15,762 bases of DNA, from positions 1 to 15,762 of the forward strand of contig CANJZR010000018.1 in assembly GCA_947479075.1 (NCBI GenBank). The letters run 5' to 3'. The position numbers and the translations under genes were made by a program. Each line of letters opens with the position of its first letter. Position 1 is the first letter of the stretch. Below are positions 12,451 to 15,762 of the stretch, piece by piece. Origin of the DNA: Planctomycetaceae bacterium (GTDB lineage Bacteria; Planctomycetota; Planctomycetia; Planctomycetales; Planctomycetaceae). The notes under the pieces were generated by a model, which saw only the letters and a list, made by a program, of their open reading frames with translations, was not told the origin of the DNA and searched no databases.

Positions 12451-14334
12451 TCACTGCGAAGAGCTGGCGTCGCGAGAATCGCTCCCCCGGACCTCGATCA
12501 ATCCCGCCTGCTTCGCCTGTTCCGCCGGGTCTTCGTAGGGCAGGGCCTTCAGGAACTCAACCAGGTCGGTGATCTGGACGGGGGTGAGCTGAGTGGTGGT
12601 CCCATGCTGATTCTCTGGGTTGAAGGTGGTGAGGACTTCTTCCAGGGTCTTGGCTTTCCCATGGTGCAGGTACGGTGCGGTGCGGTACACGCCGATCAGG
12701 GTCGGAGTGTCGTACTTGGGGCCCATCTTTTCGGAGGGGTCGGCGTTGCCGGTGCCGACATCGTGCAGCTTCCGCTCGGCTCCCGGTTGAGAGTCGGTGT
12801 AGAACGGCCCGCTGTGGCACTTGGCACAGCCAGTCTCCTTGGAGAAGAAGAGCTGCTTGCCACGCTGGGCCGCCTCGCTGAGTCCGCTTTTGGCGTGCGG
12901 GCTCAGTGCGAAAGTGTGCGAGTTGGTGTAGACAGCCAGGGCGTCGAGGTCGCGCGAGAGCCCCTGGTTCGGCTTGTCCAGAGATTCGTGAATCGCCCCG
13001 CGGGCCAGTCCACGTCCCTGCATCAGTGGGCCGCGGATGGTGTGCTCGAAGTCCTGGACCTCGTCCCGGTCAGCTGACCAGTGCAACGGGTGCGTCCACG
13101 CCAGCCCGAAAATTGCCTGCGTGTCGCGGAGCCCTTCGGGTTGCTGCCACACGCGGCCATCGGAGTCTCCGTCGGGATGACAGCTGGAGCAGGAGATCCA
13201 CCGCCGTCCAACCATCGGCTGGTTGGCGGAGTAGAAGAGCTTCTTCCCAGTCAGCAGTTCCTCGTCGAGAGGTGATTTGCAGACGGGGATCGTGGCGACG
13301 GGACGGAGGGTGCGGGTGTCGTACTCGACGACGTTGAAGTCCAGGGCGTTGTAGACGAATAACGACTGGCCATTGTCGGAGACCTTCACCGCCCGGGGAT
13401 TCGATCCGAGTTCCAGAGTCCGCTTGTGGCGAATCTCGCGGTAGTTATCGTCGAGGACTTCGCACTCAAACAGATCATCGGTCCCGCTGAAGACGACATA
13501 GAGCCGCTTTGCGTCGGGAGAGAGGGCGACCTCCCACGGGTTCGCGACGACATACGTGCCGTTGAACGAATCCATTTGCATCCGCTTGCGACGCGTCTCA
13601 GCAGTGGAATCGATATCGACGATTGACACATACGGGAAGATCGAGCCCGCCCCCTGAGCGACCGATGTCCGCGACCGCTGGTGCGGGAGGTAGGCCTTCG
13701 GTCGGGTCGGGTGAATGATCAGCTGTCGGGCGAGGTTATCCTGTTCGGATCCGACCCATTCCTCGACCTTTTGACCGGTGGCTCGGTCGAATGAACGAAC
13801 GATGCCGGTGTAGTACTCGGTGATGTAGACGCGGGCATTCTGCGGATCGAGTGCGATACCGCGAGTCGATCTTCCAGCTTCGATGGTCCGGGTAATCTTG
13901 TGCGACGAGGTGTCAATCTCCAGCACCTGACCGGGGTATTCGAGTGTCACGTAGACACGCGATCCATCCTTGGTCGAGACAACACCGTATGGTTCATCAA
14001 ACACAACTGTCCGGGCAAGTTCCTTCCCGGTATCCGCATCGATAAAGACGACCACGTCATCGCGGTAAACAGCCACCGCCAGCGTGTGAGTCGCACCGAT
14101 GAAACTCACTCCCTCCGGGAGCTGACCGACGGGAATCTCGCGGACCTTCTTGCGGGTCGACAGATCGACAATCGTCACAGTCCCGTTATCACGATTCGAG
14201 CAGGCGAGCAGCTTGCCGTCCTCAGACAGGTCCATCTGGCTGTTAGACGAACCGGCGACTGCCAGCGAGCTGATCCCCAGGCCCAAAACGGCCACGACCA
14301 GCCCCATCCATGAACGCTTGGCAGTCTGTCTCAT
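12451..14334 (-). CDS. YVTN-type beta-propeller fused to di-heme cytochrome c peroxidase/MauG-like domain
   Basis: A 627-residue exported redox protein. Residues 1-27 are a signal peptide (RSWMGLVVAVLGLGISSLAVAG). Residues about 30-350 form a beta-propeller with repeated blades such as GKLLACSNRDNGTVTIVDLST (40-60), SRVYVTLEYPGQVLEIDTSS (125-144) and ARVYITEYYTGIVRSFD (167-183). The C-terminal part (about 355-605) is a di-heme cytochrome domain with CSSCH (382-386) and CAKCH (503-507). Each heme site is preceded by a GK-L-F motif (363-367 and 492-496), and TPTLIGVYRTAPYLHHG (543-559) is typical of CCP/MauG proteins. Such fusions are common in Planctomycetota and are thought to carry out periplasmic oxidation or peroxide reduction. 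The ATG at 14334 has GGGAG six nt upstream. A promoter and a start-site dyad lie at 14367-14420. The physiological substrate is unknown. Confidence 0.93.
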   Translation of the reverse strand: MRQTAKRSWMGLVVAVLGLGISSLAVAGSSNSQMDLSEDGKLLACSNRDNGTVTIVDLSTRKKVREIPVGQLPEGVSFIGATHTLAVAVYRDDVVVFIDADTGKELARTVVFDEPYGVVSTKDGSRVYVTLEYPGQVLEIDTSSHKITRTIEAGRSTRGIALDPQNARVYITEYYTGIVRSFDRATGQKVEEWVGSEQDNLARQLIIHPTRPKAYLPHQRSRTSVAQGAGSIFPYVSIVDIDSTAETRRKRMQMDSFNGTYVVANPWEVALSPDAKRLYVVFSGTDDLFECEVLDDNYREIRHKRTLELGSNPRAVKVSDNGQSLFVYNALDFNVVEYDTRTLRPVATIPVCKSPLDEELLTGKKLFYSANQPMVGRRWISCSSCHPDGDSDGRVWQQPEGLRDTQAIFGLAWTHPLHWSADRDEVQDFEHTIRGPLMQGRGLARGAIHESLDKPNQGLSRDLDALAVYTNSHTFALSPHAKSGLSEAAQRGKQLFFSKETGCAKCHSGPFYTDSQPGAERKLHDVGTGNADPSEKMGPKYDTPTLIGVYRTAPYLHHGKAKTLEEVLTTFNPENQHGTTTQLTPVQITDLVEFLKALPYEDPAEQAKQAGLIEVRGSDSRDASSSQ

Positions 14335-14366
14335 CAGAAGCTCCCTCTGGTCGACCTAGAATTCCG

Positions 14367-14385
14367 TGGACTACAAGGTAGTCCA
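14367..14385. promoter_or_regulatory. Perfect dyad at the predicted cytochrome transcription start
   Basis: TGGACTAC (14367-14374) and GTAGTCCA (14378-14385) form perfect 8-bp arms around AAG. It begins seven nt after the predicted -10 box of the cytochrome gene, a place suited to an operator or to a stabilising 5'-leader hairpin. The ACTAC/GTAGT half-sites recall BlaI-type operators, but the spacing differs from the blaI site in this window. Confidence 0.45.
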
Positions 14386-14391
14386 ATCATC

Positions 14392-14420
14392 GTTGTATGC
14401 CAGTTGCCGGAGTCTGACAA
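14392..14420 (-). promoter_or_regulatory. Predicted sigma-70 promoter of the cytochrome gene
   Basis: On the minus strand TTGTCA (14420-14415) is separated by 17 nt from TACAAC (14397-14392). These match the -35 at five of six and the -10 at four of six positions. Transcription would begin near 14385, giving a leader of about 50 nt that starts with the dyad at 14367-14385. Prediction by eye only. Confidence 0.45.
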
Positions 14421-14484
14421 GGAGCAACATCTGTCCCGCGTGTTCTAAACAGTTTCCAATTCCTCGTGACTCAACATGCTTTCC

Positions 14485-14594
14485 CCTTCGTTCCCTTGCT
14501 TGCCTTATGTTCAAATCCAATTCGCTTACAACAAGCAACTTGTATTGGCGAGCAGAAGAGATGTTTGAACATAAGACAAGCAAGGAAACGAAGG
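14485..14594 (-). repeat. Long imperfect inverted repeat, 31-bp arms, possible structured RNA
   Basis: Arms at 14485-14515 and 14564-14594 pair at 29 of 31 positions across a 48-nt loop. The two mismatches (14493/14586 and 14503/14576) are C opposite A on the plus strand, so in a minus-strand RNA they become G-U pairs. Two further G-U pairs (14483-14484 with 14595-14596) would extend the stem to 33 uninterrupted pairs. The loop can fold further through TCGC/GCGA (14522-14525/14548-14551) and ACAAG/CTTGT (14531-14535/14539-14543). The region is more AT-rich than the flanking genes and holds no convincing protein. It could be a structured RNA, a miniature mobile element or a relic of one; minus-strand transcription is inferred from the wobble pattern. 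Confidence 0.65.
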
Positions 14595-14609
14595 AAGGAG
14601 TAGTTTCAC

Positions 14610-14657
14610 ATGGAGGATTGCGTGGGAGTAAGCTTTGAAGATTCTTGTGGTGAGTGA
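14610..14657 (+). CDS. Possible 15-residue leader ORF beside the long hairpin
   Basis: ATG at 14610 opens a 15-codon frame, MEDCVGVSFEDSCGE, ending in TGA. It is preceded nine nt upstream by the purine-rich GGAAGGAG (14593-14600), a strong Shine-Dalgarno match whose first two bases lie in the stem of the inverted repeat. No similarity is recognised and no promoter was found upstream, so chance is quite likely. Confidence 0.15.
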   Translation: MEDCVGVSFEDSCGE

Positions 14658-14722
14658 GTGATGATTGCTTCGTTCGCTGTTCCGAGGAATGGGACTCGCT
14701 TTTCAACGCATGCGACCGCCCG

Positions 14723-14751
14723 TTGACACTGGGGGGAGATCACTCGACAAT
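14723..14751 (+). promoter_or_regulatory. Predicted sigma-70 promoter of argB
   Basis: A perfect -35 box TTGACA (14723-14728) is followed after 17 nt by GACAAT (14746-14751), four of six to the -10 consensus. Transcription would start near 14758, leaving a leader of about 58 nt. No ArgR-like site was recognised. Confidence 0.5.
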
Positions 14752-14759
14752 CCGCCATT

Positions 14760-14775
14760 CGTCCCTGGTGGGACG
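14760..14775 (+). other. Hairpin at the start of the predicted argB leader
   Basis: CGTCCC (14760-14765) and GGGACG (14770-14775) pair perfectly around the tetraloop TGGT, right at the predicted argB transcription start. It may protect the 5' end of the message or serve as a binding site; no longer attenuator-like structure or leader peptide was found. Confidence 0.35.
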
Positions 14776-14815
14776 TGGCCCGTGAACACCGATTTGACGA
14801 CGAAAGTTCGCCACC

Positions 14816-15691
14816 GTGGATGAAGCGATTCGCAAGGCTCAGGTTCTGGTTGAAGCTCTCAATTGGATACGGGAGTTTCAGGGCCGGTACGTCGTGATCA
14901 AGCTGGGGGGCAGTGCGCTCGAAGAGACCGAGGCTGTGCGTCGATGCCTGATTGATGTGCTGTTCATGCAGGCGGTCGGTATGCGACCAATCCTGGTGCA
15001 CGGCGGTGGTAAGGCAATCAACAAGGGTATGGAGACCGCGGGTATCCAGCCGAAATGGGTGAATGGCCGCCGCTACACTGACGACGCCACACTCGACATT
15101 GTGTCGCGAGTTCTGGCTGAGGAGATCTGTGAGGGGCTCGTTGACGAGATTCGTTCTCTCGGTGGTCGTGCGGTGCCGATGAGCTTCCGGACCCAGAATG
15201 TGCTGATCGGCGAGCGTCTGACCATGAAGGGTGAACAGGGCGAGGAAATCGACCTGGGCCGCGTGGGACATGTGACCGATATCAATCGGGAGCTACTGGC
15301 TGCGACCTGCCGTGCCGGAGCGGTTCCGATCATCCCGTCGGTGGCACTCGATGTCGAAGGTGGCCGTCTGAACGTGAATGCCGACACAGCTGCAGCTGCG
15401 GTGGCCCGATTGCTCAGGGCGGAGAAGCTGGTGTTTATCAGCGACGTGCCGGGAATCTTTCTCGACAAGAATGATCCCAAGACGCTGCAGTCGAACCTGA
15501 ACATCCCGCGAGTTCGCGAACTGATCGCCTCGGGCGTGATTGCCGGAGGAATGGTGCCGAAGGTGGAAGCGGCACTGGAGGCTCTGGAAGCCGGGGTTCG
15601 CAAAATCCACATCGTCGATGCCCGCATTCCACACTCGCTGCTGTTGGAGATTTACTCCGACACGGGGATTGGAACCGAGATCGTGATGTAG
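14816..15691 (+). CDS. argB: Acetylglutamate kinase, probably arginine-inhibited
   Basis: A 291-residue N-acetyl-L-glutamate kinase, which phosphorylates N-acetylglutamate with ATP in the second step of arginine synthesis in the cytosol. Family motifs are YVVIKLGGSAL (25-35, Lys29), the substrate loop VHGGGK (61-66), NGRRYTD (83-89), NVNADTAA (187-194) and GGMVPKVEAA (244-253, Lys249). An extra N-terminal helix (about 1-22, VLVEALNWIREFQG) and the C-terminal HSLLLEIYSDTGIGTEIV (273-290) match the marks of hexameric, arginine-feedback-inhibited enzymes. Length is normal. The start is GTG at 14816; an in-frame stop lies at 14795, so no longer start is possible, and the ATG at 14820 is out of frame. 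No clear ribosome binding site is present. The gene has its own predicted promoter. Confidence 0.96.
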   Translation: MDEAIRKAQVLVEALNWIREFQGRYVVIKLGGSALEETEAVRRCLIDVLFMQAVGMRPILVHGGGKAINKGMETAGIQPKWVNGRRYTDDATLDIVSRVLAEEICEGLVDEIRSLGGRAVPMSFRTQNVLIGERLTMKGEQGEEIDLGRVGHVTDINRELLAATCRAGAVPIIPSVALDVEGGRLNVNADTAAAAVARLLRAEKLVFISDVPGIFLDKNDPKTLQSNLNIPRVRELIASGVIAGGMVPKVEAALEALEAGVRKIHIVDARIPHSLLLEIYSDTGIGTEIVM

Positions 15692-15732
15692 CGACGCACG
15701 TGGGGTAGCCGTATCTTCACTGCGGTAAGTCG

Positions 15733-15762
15733 ATGGCCGATTGGTCACGGCAATTTCTCATC
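15733..15762 (+). CDS. Possible start of a further gene running off the right edge
   Basis: An ATG at 15733 opens a frame (MADWSRQFLI) that stays open to the window end, 41 nt after argB on the same strand, with GGTAAG just upstream. Ten codons are too few to judge the coding status or to name a product. Confidence 0.25.
   Translation, partial: MADWSRQFLI

Noticed and set aside
12436..13077. A 213-codon plus-strand frame opposite the cytochrome domain
   Set aside because: Antisense to the CxxCH-containing frame, no ribosome binding site and no family resemblance.
14485..14594. Insertion sequence with terminal inverted repeats
   Set aside because: The 48-nt interior cannot encode a transposase and no target-site duplication was seen; a non-autonomous miniature element remains possible and is stated as an alternative.
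14371..14706. A 111-codon minus-strand frame spanning the long inverted repeat
   Set aside because: The translation shows no domain and its path runs through both hairpin arms; the frame overlaps the predicted cytochrome promoter. Treated as non-coding.

Overview
The window is high-GC bacterial chromosome, and gene content and order point to a member of the Planctomycetota. The clues are a BlaI/M56 pair without a beta-lactamase, exported PIG-L and Tat-exported phosphatase proteins, several Gfo/Idh/MocA oxidoreductases, a beta-propeller/di-heme cytochrome fusion, and short single-gene or two-gene units on both strands. This placement is inferred from gene content only. No rRNA, tRNA, CRISPR array, transposase or integrase was seen.

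Layout. (1) 1-1152, minus strand: a BlaI-type repressor and an M56 (BlaR1-like) membrane peptidase that runs off the left edge, translationally coupled, with a promoter whose -35 and -10 boxes enclose a perfect dyad. (2) 1316-3542, minus strand: an exported PIG-L deacetylase and a Tat-exported purple-acid-phosphatase-like enzyme, separated by a gap that holds two GACAG-type hairpins and a G10 run. (3) 3794-5304, plus strand: a small cupin and a bestrophin-like channel, with a third GACAG-type element between them. (4) 5433-11008: two divergent pairs that read as a small carbohydrate-processing locus. On the minus strand a Gfo/Idh/MocA oxidoreductase is followed by a 701-residue exported protein with two alpha/beta-hydrolase domains. 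On the plus strand a second Gfo/Idh/MocA protein is followed by an exported pectate-lyase-type beta-helix protein. (5) 11062-12237, minus strand: a patatin-like phospholipase. (6) 12451-14334, minus strand: a beta-propeller plus di-heme cytochrome c peroxidase/MauG-like protein. (7) 14335-14815: a 481-bp divergent intergenic region with two plausible sigma-70 promoters, a hairpin or dyad at each predicted transcription start, and a 31-bp-arm imperfect inverted repeat. (8) 14816-15691, plus strand: argB, with the sequence marks of an arginine-inhibited acetylglutamate kinase.

How the genes may work together. The M56/BlaI pair should form an auto-regulated signal-responsive switch, but its targets are not evident here. 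The esterase, beta-helix and oxidoreductase genes would fit outside-the-cell de-esterification and binding or cleavage of a polysaccharide, followed by redox conversion of the released sugar; the substrate cannot be read from sequence. The most unusual non-coding structure is the long inverted repeat at 14485-14594. Its only mismatches are C/A on the plus strand, so they become G-U pairs in a minus-strand RNA.
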